Origin: Aquella oligotrophica | Lineage (GTDB): Bacteria > Pseudomonadota > Gammaproteobacteria > Burkholderiales > UBA11063 | DNA length: 64,000 bases | Direction of reading: 5' to 3' | Assembly (NCBI RefSeq): GCF_002892535.1 | Contig: NZ_CP024847.1 | Coordinates: 682,001 to 746,000 of the forward strand | Shown here: positions 17,090-25,325 of the stretch, piece after piece | How positions within the stretch are numbered: the first letter of the stretch is position 1 | Layout: the number at the start of each line of letters is the position of its first letter | The notes under the pieces: generated by a model | The model's input: the letters and a program-made list of their open reading frames with translations, nothing else | What the model was told of the DNA's origin: nothing | The model's database searches: none | Translations under genes and position numbers: made by a program

Positions 17090-17293
17090 TCAAGTTACTA
17101 GTCTTTTTACCAAGTCATAGTTATAACTTTGAGATTTCAAATCTTGATGTAGCCGCATCAATGAGCTATGACTAATACAAAACATTCGGGGAGAGTCTGT
17201 CCAACACTCAAGTACTGATGTATTGAACTCCCAGTTCCACTCATAAACTTCAAAAAATTTACAGTTATGAAAGCACAGATACTGATCTATCTT
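17090..17293 (-). pseudogene. Possible gene remnant downstream of the receiver gene
   Basis: Within a 411-base gap, the minus strand is open for 67 codons without an ATG. The predicted sequence is rich in Trp, Cys and His (for example ValTyrGluTrpAsnTrpGluPheAsn and LeuGluCysTrpThrAsp), with a protein-like composition. I do not recognise the family. It could be the tail of a decayed gene at the right border of the island or a chance open frame. The rest of the gap shows only the operator at 17347-17360. Confidence 0.22.
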
Positions 17294-17346
17294 TTATAAA
17301 CTAAACATAAATATCCACAAAACCCTACCAATTGATTAAAATACTG

Positions 17347-17360
17347 GTTGATATTTCAAC
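17347..17360 (+). promoter_or_regulatory. MarR-type operator before the SDR–photolyase operon
   Basis: GTTGA-TATT-TCAAC lies 35 bases before the SDR start. The 16-base string GGTTGATATTTCAACT is identical to the site before the second MarR gene (34555-34570). TTGATA within it may also be the -35 box; the matching -10 is weak. Confidence 0.65.
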
Positions 17361-17395
17361 TTATTTGCTAATGCTTTCACTATTAATAGGATGAT

Positions 17396-18115
17396 ATGAT
17401 GAATAATATTGCAGTTATTGGTAGTTCGGGTACGATTGGTGGTGCATTTATCAGAAAACTTAGTGAGCTTTGTCCGGAAGCGCAGATTTCTGGTTTTTCA
17501 AGGAATAAGCCAAGTTCTACTATCGCAAATGCAAAATTTTATGAGATTGACTATACTAATGAAGAGTCAATCGCCAATTCAGCAGAGATCGCAGCAGAAA
17601 ATGCTCCGTTAGATTTAGTAATAGTGGCAACGGGTATCTTACATAATGAGGCATTTATGCCAGAAAAATCAATGAAAGAATTATCAATTGCCAAATTTCA
17701 AGAGATTATCTTAGCGAATACTATTTTTCCGGCATTGGTAGCTAAGCATTTTTTACCTAAGCTAGCCAAAGATCGGCGCGCGGTTTTTGCTGCACTATCT
17801 GCGCGAGTAGGGAGTATTAGCGATAATCAGCTTGGTGGCTGGTATAGTTATCGTACATCTAAAGCTGCACTAAATATGATAATCAAAAATCTATCAATTG
17901 AAATGAAAATGCGTTACAAACAAGCAATCATAGTTGGGCTTCATCCAGGAACTGTTGATAGTCGACTTTCAAAACCATTTCAGGCTAATGTCCCGGCTGG
18001 CAAGTTATTTACCGCTGATTATGCCGTAGCAAAAATGCTTGAAGTGATTAATACATTAACTCCTGAAAATAGCGGAAAATGCTATGCTTGGGATGGAGAG
18101 GAGATTTTAGCATGA
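17396..18115 (+). CDS. C-factor-like short-chain dehydrogenase
   Basis: The 239-residue protein is an SDR. Its cofactor-binding loop is IleGlySerSerGlyThrIleGlyGly (residues 8-16), and TyrSerTyrArgThrSerLysAla holds the catalytic Tyr and Lys. It resembles the CsgA/C-factor branch of SDRs, which often lies beside photolyase genes. The substrate is unknown. Two ATG codons follow each other (17396 and 17399), and AGG at 17388-17390 can serve either. Its stop overlaps the start of the decayed DUF2805 gene in ATGA. Confidence 0.88.
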   Translation: MMNNIAVIGSSGTIGGAFIRKLSELCPEAQISGFSRNKPSSTIANAKFYEIDYTNEESIANSAEIAAENAPLDLVIVATGILHNEAFMPEKSMKELSIAKFQEIILANTIFPALVAKHFLPKLAKDRRAVFAALSARVGSISDNQLGGWYSYRTSKAALNMIIKNLSIEMKMRYKQAIIVGLHPGTVDSRLSKPFQANVPAGKLFTADYAVAKMLEVINTLTPENSGKCYAWDGEEILA

Positions 18116-18280
18116 TATATAATGGTATCCATGTTAGTGAGATAATTGAAATGGCATGGAGTGATGAGGTATCTTTTGATAGCATTAAGTTAAATACATG
18201 CAAGTCGTAAAACTAGACGAGTAAATACTAAAAAACCGATTAAGAAACAGGAATTAGAACAAATGGAGTTGGAGTTATGA
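18112..18280 (+). pseudogene. DUF2805 (TIGR03643-like) gene with internal deletion and frame change
   Basis: A reading frame starts at the ATGA overlap with the SDR stop and encodes HisValSerGluIleIleGluMetAlaTrpSerAspGluValSerPheAspSerIle, the conserved N-terminus of DUF2805/TIGR03643 proteins (normally about 80 residues). It then runs into a stop at 18208-18210. The +1 frame from about 18201 encodes AlaSerArgLysThrArgArgValAsnThrLysLys..., like the basic C-terminus of the family, and ends at 18280, overlapping the photolyase start in ATGA. Roughly 30-35 middle codons are missing. Genes of this family commonly sit beside photolyase genes, which supports the call. Confidence 0.72.
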
Positions 18281-19692
18281 CAAAATTAAAAGTTATTCAC
18301 TGGTTTAGACAGGATTTACGCTTAAGTGATAATCCTGCATTATATGAAGCTGCGATTAATGGCGATATACTTCCGGTATATATACTTGATGATATTAATG
18401 CTAAGGAGTATAAAATGGGCGGTGCTAGCCGATTTTGGCTACATTATTCGCTAACTTCATTAAATCAAAGCCTTGGTGGCAAATTATCGATTTATTGTGG
18501 CGACCCTTCGCAGATTCTTCCAGATTTATGCTCTCGCCATAATATCAGTAAAGTATTTTGGAATCGTTGTTATGAGCCTTGGCGAATAGCCCGTGATAAG
18601 CAGATTAAGGAACATTTGAAATCACTAGGCGTAGATGTCGAAAGCCATAACGGATCATTACTCTGGGAGCCATGGACGATTAGCAAAAATGATGGCACAC
18701 CATATAAGGTATTTACGCCATTTTATCGTAAAGGATGCCTAAGTGCTCCATACCCACGTAATCCACTCAGAGAACCTGATAATGTAAATTTTATCCGTGA
18801 TGATACGGGCACTCTAGCGATTGATGATTTACAATTATTACCAACTATCGCTTGGGATAAAAAAATGCTTGGTTATTGGGGATTTGGTGAAGCGGCAGCC
18901 AAAGATTATCTTATTCGCTTTCTTGAGTCTGGTGTCATTGATTATAAGGAAGGGCGGAATTATCCAGCAAAGAAATTTGTATCTCGGCTTTCCCCATATC
19001 TTCATTTTGGTGAAATATCACCAAATCAGGCATGGTATGCGATTAAGCAACTAGGCGATAATATCAATACTGATCATTTCTGTAGTGAACTAGGCTGGCG
19101 TGAATTTTCTTATAGTCAGCTATATTATAACCCCGAGTTACCCAAAAAGAATCTGCAAGCTAAGTTTGATGCTTTTCCTTGGCAAGAAAATGATGAGAAG
19201 CTCCTAGCGTGGCAAAAAGGGTTAACCGGGATTCCGATGGTTGATGCAGGTATGCGTGAATTATGGGAAACTGGCTATATGCATAATCGGGTTAGAATGA
19301 TTGTTGGTTCATTTTTGGTAAAAAACTTACTTCTGGATTGGCGACTCGGTGAACGCTGGTTTTGGGATTGTCTTTTAGATGCTGATCTAGCCAATAATAG
19401 CGCTAGCTGGCAATGGGTTGCTGGATGTGGAGCAGATGCTGCACCATACTTTAGGATTTTTAATCCGGTCACGCAAGGTGCAAAATTTGATCCAGATGGC
19501 GAATATATCCGTCATTATTTACCTGAACTTAAAAATTTACCAACTCGTTATTTATTTAGCCCATGGGAAGCCCCAGCGGCTATACTGGCTAATGCAGGAG
19601 TAGAGCTGGGTGTTAATTATCCTAATCCAATAGTTGATCTTTCGCTATCACGAGAAGAGGCGCTAGCAGCATTTGCTTCATTAAAGGGGTAA
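18277..19692 (+). CDS. phrB: Deoxyribodipyrimidine (CPD) photolyase
   Basis: The 471-residue protein is a class I cyclobutane pyrimidine dimer photolyase, which uses FADH- and light to split dimers in DNA. It has the N-terminal antenna domain (HisTrpPheArgGlnAspLeuArgLeuSerAspAsnPro, residues 8-20) and a C-terminal FAD domain with GluLeuGlyTrpArgGluPheSer, ThrGlyIleProMetValAspAlaGlyMetArgGlu, AsnArgValArgMet and SerTrpGlnTrpValAlaGly. The length matches E. coli PhrB (472). It is followed after one base by the second photolyase gene. Confidence 0.95.
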   Translation: MTKLKVIHWFRQDLRLSDNPALYEAAINGDILPVYILDDINAKEYKMGGASRFWLHYSLTSLNQSLGGKLSIYCGDPSQILPDLCSRHNISKVFWNRCYEPWRIARDKQIKEHLKSLGVDVESHNGSLLWEPWTISKNDGTPYKVFTPFYRKGCLSAPYPRNPLREPDNVNFIRDDTGTLAIDDLQLLPTIAWDKKMLGYWGFGEAAAKDYLIRFLESGVIDYKEGRNYPAKKFVSRLSPYLHFGEISPNQAWYAIKQLGDNINTDHFCSELGWREFSYSQLYYNPELPKKNLQAKFDAFPWQENDEKLLAWQKGLTGIPMVDAGMRELWETGYMHNRVRMIVGSFLVKNLLLDWRLGERWFWDCLLDADLANNSASWQWVAGCGADAAPYFRIFNPVTQGAKFDPDGEYIRHYLPELKNLPTRYLFSPWEAPAAILANAGVELGVNYPNPIVDLSLSREEALAAFASLKG

Positions 19693-19693
19693 T

Positions 19694-21229
19694 ATGACTG
19701 CCTCTTTAAGGTTAATTCTTGGCGATCAATTAAGTCATTCTATTTCGAGTCTTTCTGATTGTGATAAAAGTAATGATATTATTTTTATGGCAGAAGTTTG
19801 GGAAGAAGCTAGTTATGTAAAGCATCATAAGAAAAAGATTGCTTTTTTATTTTCTGCGATGCGTCATTTTGCTATTGAATTAGAACAAAAAGGCTATAAG
19901 GTGATTTACACCAAGCTAGATGATCCTGATAATGCTGGCTCATTTACTGCAGAAGTTGCAAGGATGCTAAAAAATAATCCGCTAGATAAAATAGTCGTTA
20001 CTTTTCCTGGCGAATATCGGGTACTTAAAGCTATCGAATCATGGCAAGCAACATTCAATCTTCCGGTTGAAATTCGTGAGGATAGTCGGTTTTTATCTAG
20101 TCCAACTAAATTTGCGAATTGGGCACGAGGTCGCACTCAGCTAAGGATGGAATATTTTTATCGTGAGTTACGCCAAGAATTTAAGATATTAATGGATGGC
20201 GACAAGCCTGCTGGTGGTGAATGGAATTACGATGCAAATAATCGTAAGCCAATAAAGTCACAAATGGTAATACCGGTTACTTATCAGAGTAAGTCTGATG
20301 CTATAACAGAGGAGGTATTATCCTTAGTAGAAAAGCGTTTTGCTAGCCATTTTGGTGATTTATATCCGTTTCATTATGGAGTAACTCGTATCGAAGCAAT
20401 TGCAGCACTTGAGCTATTTATCGAAGAGCGCTTGTGCTTATTTGGCGACTATCAGGATGCGATGTTAGAGGAGAATGCTTGGTTATTTCATTCTCATTTG
20501 AGCCTTTATCTTAATTGTGGCTTACTTCTACCTATGGAATGTATAAAAAAGGCTGAAGAAGCTTACACCTCTGGTAAAGCTCCGCTTAATTCGGTGGAAG
20601 GTTTTATCCGTCAGATTATGGGCTGGCGCGAATATGTTCGTGGTGTTTATTGGCTTAAAATGCCGGATTATGCTGAGCGTAATTTTTTCTTGGCTAAAAA
20701 TAAACTCCCTGATTTTTATTGGACTACTGATACTAAAATGAATTGTTTACGGCAGTGTATCACTGATACCAAGAATAATGCCTATGCTCATCATATTCAG
20801 CGCCTGATGGTTCTTGGGAACTTTGCTTTACTTGCCGGAATAGACCCTAAAGATGTCAATGAGTGGTTTTTGATTGTCTATGCCGATGCTTATGAGTGGG
20901 TAGAATTACCAAATGTTTCAGGAATGATACTATTTGCCGATGGTGGTTATCTGGCTAGTAAGCCTTATGCAGCAAGTGGTAGCTATATCAATAAAATGTC
21001 TAATTATTGCAAAAATTGTAGCTATGATGTTAAACAAAAAAATGGTAGTGACGCCTGTCCGTTTAATTATCTGTACTGGCATTTTCTTGCAAGAAACCGA
21101 GATAAGTTAGCTACTAATCCACGACTTGGTATGATCTACCGTACTTATGATCAGATGGATGCTGATAAAAAGGCGCAGATCGAAGAAGATAACCTCAAGT
21201 TTATTGCAAATATGTATGTAAATTCTTAG
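19694..21229 (+). CDS. FeS-type bacterial (6-4) photolyase / cryptochrome
   Basis: The 511-residue protein belongs to the photolyase-related family of Agrobacterium PhrB and Rhodobacter CryB. It begins LeuArgLeuIleLeuGlyAspGlnLeu, and the FAD region has GlyTrpArgGluTyrValArgGlyValTyrTrp and GluTrpValGluLeuProAsnValSerGlyMet. Cysteines in CysLeuArgGlnCys, TyrCysLysAsnCysSerTyr and AlaCysProPheAsn fit the four ligands of the [4Fe-4S] cluster. Family members repair (6-4) photoproducts or act as light sensors. It sits between the CPD photolyase and alkB, which favours DNA repair. Confidence 0.92.
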   Translation: MTASLRLILGDQLSHSISSLSDCDKSNDIIFMAEVWEEASYVKHHKKKIAFLFSAMRHFAIELEQKGYKVIYTKLDDPDNAGSFTAEVARMLKNNPLDKIVVTFPGEYRVLKAIESWQATFNLPVEIREDSRFLSSPTKFANWARGRTQLRMEYFYRELRQEFKILMDGDKPAGGEWNYDANNRKPIKSQMVIPVTYQSKSDAITEEVLSLVEKRFASHFGDLYPFHYGVTRIEAIAALELFIEERLCLFGDYQDAMLEENAWLFHSHLSLYLNCGLLLPMECIKKAEEAYTSGKAPLNSVEGFIRQIMGWREYVRGVYWLKMPDYAERNFFLAKNKLPDFYWTTDTKMNCLRQCITDTKNNAYAHHIQRLMVLGNFALLAGIDPKDVNEWFLIVYADAYEWVELPNVSGMILFADGGYLASKPYAASGSYINKMSNYCKNCSYDVKQKNGSDACPFNYLYWHFLARNRDKLATNPRLGMIYRTYDQMDADKKAQIEEDNLKFIANMYVNS

Positions 21230-21240
21230 GTGTATTATCG

Positions 21241-21894
21241 ATGAAGCAAGCTTATTTGTTTGAGGAGCTTAATGAAGAGCGGCTATCTGAGCCAGTAACC
21301 GATTTTCATTATTTTTCAGGACTGGCGTTTGATTTTATAGATGAATTATTGCTTGAAATTGATCGAGTCACTAAAGAGTCACCATTACGTCAAATGCAAA
21401 CCCCAGGCGGCTATCAAATGTCCGTCGCTATGACTAACTGTGGCGAAGTGGGCTGGGTATCAGACAAATCTGGCTATAGATATTCAGCATTAGATCCATT
21501 AACTGGCTTAGCTTGGCCACAAATGCCACCGGTATTTAGACAATTGGCAAGTCTTGCTGCAACAAAAGCTGGTTACCCTTTATTTTCCCCTGATGCCTGT
21601 TTAATCAATCAATATTTACCGGGTGCTAAGATGTCGCTCCACCAAGATAAGGATGAGAATGATTTTAGTGCACCGATAGTTTCAGTTTCACTTGGACTTT
21701 CTGCGGTTTTCAAAATTGGTGACATGAAGAGAAGCGATAAGCTATTTAGTATTCCGCTTCATCATGGTGATGTAGTGGTTTGGGGTAAATCCTTACGGCT
21801 TGCCTATCATTCAATATCGCCGATAAAATCTGATAATCATCCATTATTAGGACAACAAAGAATAAATCTAACCTTTAGAAAAGCTTCATTTTAA
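21241..21894 (+). CDS. alkB: DNA oxidative demethylase AlkB
   Basis: The 217-residue protein is an Fe(II)/2-oxoglutarate dioxygenase that removes alkyl groups from N1-methyladenine and N3-methylcytosine. It shows TyrLeuProGlyAlaLysMetSerLeuHisGlnAspLysAspGlu (iron ligands His and Asp), a distal His in TyrHisSerIleSerProIle, and ArgIleAsnLeuThrPheArg with the two arginines for 2-oxoglutarate. The length equals E. coli AlkB (216). It starts 11 bases after the photolyase gene, closing a DNA-repair operon that ends at a strong hairpin. Confidence 0.95.
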   Translation: MKQAYLFEELNEERLSEPVTDFHYFSGLAFDFIDELLLEIDRVTKESPLRQMQTPGGYQMSVAMTNCGEVGWVSDKSGYRYSALDPLTGLAWPQMPPVFRQLASLAATKAGYPLFSPDACLINQYLPGAKMSLHQDKDENDFSAPIVSVSLGLSAVFKIGDMKRSDKLFSIPLHHGDVVVWGKSLRLAYHSISPIKSDNHPLLGQQRINLTFRKASF

Positions 21895-21910
21895 CTGTGT
21901 GCTTATTATA

Positions 21911-21945
21911 AAGCTAGTGGTTTACATACTTAAAACCACTAGCTT
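21911..21945. terminator. Bidirectional terminator between alkB and ilvD
   Basis: A perfect 13-bp stem (AAGCTAGTGGTTT and AAACCACTAGCTT) around a nine-base loop lies between two convergent genes. A- and T-rich flanks are present on both sides, so it can serve both directions. Confidence 0.75.
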
Positions 21946-21952
21946 AAATTTT

Positions 21953-23635
21953 CTAGATTAATTCATCGGTTATGCATCCTTCACTAGCCGTTTTCACATT
22001 TTTGATAAATTTTGCTAATGTTCCACTTTTAACTCGATATTCAGGTGCAACCCATTGTTGTTTTCGTTTCTCAATTTCAGCATCTGAAATATTAACATTA
22101 ATGCTATTTGTGTCTGCATCAATTGTAATTGAATCACCATCTTGAATAATAGCTAAATTTCCTCCAATCTGGGCTTCAGGAGTAATGTGTCCAACAATAA
22201 AGCCATGTGAGCCACCGGAGAATCTTCCATCTGTAATCAATGCTACATCTTTACCAAGTCCAGCTCCCATTATTGCAGAGGTAGGTTTTAACATTTCAGG
22301 CATTCCTGGTCCACCTTTTGGACCTTGATAACGGATTACTATTACATCACCTTTCTGAATCTGATTTTGTTTTAGAGCTTCAACCATCGCATCTTCATTA
22401 TCAAAACATTTTGCATTACCTGTAAATCTTGTGCCTTCTTTTCCGGTTATTTTAGCAATTGCTCCTTCTGATGCGATATTGCCGTATAAAACCTGTATGT
22501 GTCCAGTCAATTTTATTGGTTCACTGAGGTTTCTGATAATATCCTGATCTTCGGGTAGGGAGTTAACTTTTTTTAAGTTCTCTTCAATGGTCTCGCCAGT
22601 TACCGTCAGACATTCACCGTGTAAAAGCCCATTTTTTAGCATAAATTTCATAACTGATGGGATTCCACCGATTTGATTCAGATCACTCATCACATATTTA
22701 CCACTTGGTTTTAAATCAGCAAGTAATGGAGTAGCTTTTGTTAAGCGATCTATATCCTTTAATGTAAAGTCTATCTTTGCAGTTTTGGCTATTGCAAGTA
22801 GGTGTAATACAGCATTAGTTGAACCACCAAGTATCGTTACTAATCTAAATGCATTTTCAAAAGATTTTTTTGACAAGATATCACTTGGTTTTATATCTTT
22901 TTCTAGAAGATTTTTAATTGCTAGTCCAGCATTTTTGCATTCTTCTACTTTTTGATGATCGGTTGCACCAAGTGAGGCACTATTTGGCAGTGATAATCCC
23001 AAAGCTTCAATTGCGGCTGCCATTGTATTTGCCGTATACATACCACCACATGCGCCTGCACCCGGACAAGCATTACGAATTATTCCTTTTCTTTCTTCAT
23101 CCGAAATCTTACCACTGATAAATTCTCCATATGCTTGAAAAGCTGACACAACGTCAAGCTGCTTGCCATTATAGTTCCCAGCTTTGATTGTCCCGCCATA
23201 GATCATTAGAGATGGACGATCAAGACGAATCATTGCCATTACACATCCTGGCATGTTTTTATCACAGCCAGGGATCGTAATTAAGCCATCATACCATTGT
23301 GCACTTACAATTGTTTCTATAGAATCAGCGATTATTTCTCTTGATTGAAGCGAGAAGCGCATACCACTAGTACCCATTGATATTCCATCACTTACGCCAA
23401 TTGTATTAAACCTCATCCCAACCATATCATTTGCAGTAACGCCTTTTTTAACCTCGCTCCCTAGGTCATATAAATGCATATTACATGGGTTACCTTCATA
23501 CCAGACACTACAAATGCCAATCTGCGGTTTATTAATATTTGCTTCCGTAAGTCCGGTTGCATAAAGCATTGCTTGTGATGCACCTTGAGAAATATCTTCG
23601 GTGATTACTGCACTATATTTGTTTTTCTTAGTCAT
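21953..23635 (-). CDS. ilvD: Dihydroxy-acid dehydratase
   Basis: The 560-residue protein is the Fe-S dehydratase of branched-chain amino acid synthesis; it turns 2,3-dihydroxy-isovalerate or -methylvalerate into the 2-keto acid. Diagnostic motifs are CysAspLysAsnMetProGlyCys near 123-130, [11 protein letters not shown] near 193-203 and GlyArgPheSerGlyGlySerHisGly near 470-478. The length is normal. It lies 25 bases downstream of the threonylcarbamoyl-AMP synthase gene on the same strand and may share its promoter. Confidence 0.96.
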   Translation of the reverse strand: MTKKNKYSAVITEDISQGASQAMLYATGLTEANINKPQIGICSVWYEGNPCNMHLYDLGSEVKKGVTANDMVGMRFNTIGVSDGISMGTSGMRFSLQSREIIADSIETIVSAQWYDGLITIPGCDKNMPGCVMAMIRLDRPSLMIYGGTIKAGNYNGKQLDVVSAFQAYGEFISGKISDEERKGIIRNACPGAGACGGMYTANTMAAAIEALGLSLPNSASLGATDHQKVEECKNAGLAIKNLLEKDIKPSDILSKKSFENAFRLVTILGGSTNAVLHLLAIAKTAKIDFTLKDIDRLTKATPLLADLKPSGKYVMSDLNQIGGIPSVMKFMLKNGLLHGECLTVTGETIEENLKKVNSLPEDQDIIRNLSEPIKLTGHIQVLYGNIASEGAIAKITGKEGTRFTGNAKCFDNEDAMVEALKQNQIQKGDVIVIRYQGPKGGPGMPEMLKPTSAIMGAGLGKDVALITDGRFSGGSHGFIVGHITPEAQIGGNLAIIQDGDSITIDADTNSINVNISDAEIEKRKQQWVAPEYRVKSGTLAKFIKNVKTASEGCITDELI

Positions 23636-23660
23636 GATTATTTATCTCCATTAAAAGTGA

Positions 23661-24653
23661 TTAATCAATTATTTCTCTGTAATGTAGTGTGATTGCTCGA
23701 TTTAAACGGTCATTGATAGCTAGCCAATCATTATTTAAAGGAGGTCTTTCTATCAAAATGACTTCACACATTGACTCGTCGGCAATTCGTAATGCTTTAT
23801 AGATTTCTCTTGAATAGATAATCGCCTCTGAATCAATTTGATAACTTTTTATAGATTCAAGAGTAAAAGGGGTATGATGAATTACGTAAGGTTCTGGGTG
23901 TTTTTCTTTAAGTTTTGAAAGTTCATAAACATTCTTAAATGAAATGAGTTTTTTCCGAGGCGCGTAATGTTTGTCGTATTTCCCTGGGAATCTTATACTC
24001 TTATCCTGAATATCAATTATATCTACAGGTTCGCTATTAAAACTTAGAATTTTTTCAAGCATTCCTTTACTAATTGGACCCGGTCTTAGAATAGTACACG
24101 TCTTATGATCTCTTACGTCTATTATAGTTGACTCAATACCGTGTTGACATCTTCCTCCATCAATAACCTTTATTTGGTTGCCAAATTCTGCAATTACATG
24201 ACTAGCTTCAGTAGGACTGATTCCGCCAAATTTATTGGCAGAAGGTGCAGCTATTGGAACACCAAGTTGGTCTATGATTTGTTGTAGAAGTGGCTGGGCT
24301 GGCGTCCTTATCGCAACAGAATCTTGTCCTCCAGTAATTGCATCTGGTACATTCTCACTTTTTTTCAGCACTAGTGTAAGTGGACCCGGCCATAAAGAAT
24401 TAGTCAGTAAACTGACATAGCTTGGTATGTCTTTGGCATAATTAGATAAGTCATCAGCTTTGGCTATATGTACTATGAGTGGGTGTTGCGTTGGACGATT
24501 TTTGATTTTATATACCAGATTAATTGCTTCTTGCTTATTTATCGCACAGGCAAGTCCATACACTGTTTCTGTCGGAACTGCTACTATATTTCCGGCTTCT
24601 AATAGGCTAACCGCTATTTCTACTAGTTGCGAATTGTCTTTATTATCTTGCAT
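23661..24653 (-). CDS. L-threonylcarbamoyladenylate synthase (Sua5/YwlC type)
   Basis: The 330-residue protein has an N-terminal YrdC-like domain (ValProThrGluThrValTyrGlyLeuAla near 25-34, ArgProXxxGlnHisProLeuIleValHis near 54-63) and a C-terminal Sua5 domain after a linker ending in ArgPheProGlyLysTyrAspLysHisTyrAlaPro. It makes threonylcarbamoyl-AMP for the t6A37 modification of tRNA. The two-domain form differs from the short TsaC of E. coli. It is divergent from the first MarR gene, and the three operators in the shared region may influence it. Confidence 0.93.
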   Translation of the reverse strand: MQDNKDNSQLVEIAVSLLEAGNIVAVPTETVYGLACAINKQEAINLVYKIKNRPTQHPLIVHIAKADDLSNYAKDIPSYVSLLTNSLWPGPLTLVLKKSENVPDAITGGQDSVAIRTPAQPLLQQIIDQLGVPIAAPSANKFGGISPTEASHVIAEFGNQIKVIDGGRCQHGIESTIIDVRDHKTCTILRPGPISKGMLEKILSFNSEPVDIIDIQDKSIRFPGKYDKHYAPRKKLISFKNVYELSKLKEKHPEPYVIHHTPFTLESIKSYQIDSEAIIYSREIYKALRIADESMCEVILIERPPLNNDWLAINDRLNRAITLHYREIID

Positions 24654-24701
24654 TTATAAGCCTTGTAACAATTATTTATGACATTATCATATCACAATAA
24701 A

Positions 24702-24771
24702 GTTGAAAATTCAACAATAAAAAGTTGACAGTTCAACTTTAATTTGTTATATTAATGGTTGGTAATTCAAC
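24702..24771. promoter_or_regulatory. Three MarR-type operators with a near-consensus promoter
   Basis: Three copies of GTTGA-N4-TCAAC occur: 24702-24715, 24721-24740 (arms extended to AAAGTTGA and TCAACTTT) and 24758-24771 (GTTGG variant). TTGACA at 24725-24730 lies inside the middle site and is followed by a 17-base spacer and TATATT (24748-24753). Binding of a MarR dimer would block this promoter, which suggests autoregulation. Confidence 0.8.
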
Positions 24772-24787
24772 TAATGTGAGATTGGAA

Positions 24788-25231
24788 ATGGAAGTTTGTA
24801 ATTTAGATGCTGTTTTCATTGAGCTTCAGTCAGCGATTCAGAAAAGTAATAGACTCTTACAATTAAAGCTAAAAAAAGAATTTTTGAAAAGACGTTCTGT
24901 AATTTATCTTATTGCAATATTTCTTAACCAAGGAATAACGATGCAAGATCTTGCTCTTTTAATGCAAGTTGATAAGGGAACTATTACTAAAACTATTAAG
25001 TCATTATGTGCAGCAGGTGTGATAAAAAAATTACAAGATGAAAAAGATAAACGGATCTGGCATCTTTATTCTGCAGACAATCTTGACGAATTTTATTTGG
25101 AAATAAATAGCCAATATAACCAAATCTTTAGCTCTTTATTTAACAACTATTCAGAAGAAAAGATAGAGCTTTTAAAAAGCTATATAACTAGAATTACAAA
25201 CAATATTAATACATTGAAGTCGTTACATTAA
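24788..25231 (+). CDS. MarR family transcriptional regulator (first of two)
   Basis: From the chosen ATG the protein has 147 residues. A winged helix-turn-helix includes MetGlnAspLeuAlaLeuLeuMetGlnValAspLysGlyThrIleThrLysThrIle, and the wing is LysAspLysArgIleTrpHisLeuTyr. An earlier ATG at 24755 would run through the third operator; the start at 24788, preceded by GAGATTGGA, is preferred. It shares the ValAspLysXxxThr helix and AspLysArgXxxTrpHisLeu wing with the second MarR protein at 34590, so both probably read the same operator. The ligand is unknown. Confidence 0.88.
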   Translation: MEVCNLDAVFIELQSAIQKSNRLLQLKLKKEFLKRRSVIYLIAIFLNQGITMQDLALLMQVDKGTITKTIKSLCAAGVIKKLQDEKDKRIWHLYSADNLDEFYLEINSQYNQIFSSLFNNYSEEKIELLKSYITRITNNINTLKSLH

Positions 25232-25325
25232 TAGCATGTTAATTACAGGCTGTAGTTTTGTTTAGAATATCTTATGAAGATATTTGAAATTTACCTTAGA
25301 AAATAAATTTTCGATGGAGTGATAA

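Noticed and set aside
18194-18208. ACATGCAAGTCG-like string that resembles the start region of 16S rRNA
   Set aside because: Only about 12 bases match and no further rRNA sequence follows; it is explained by the junction in the decayed DUF2805 gene.
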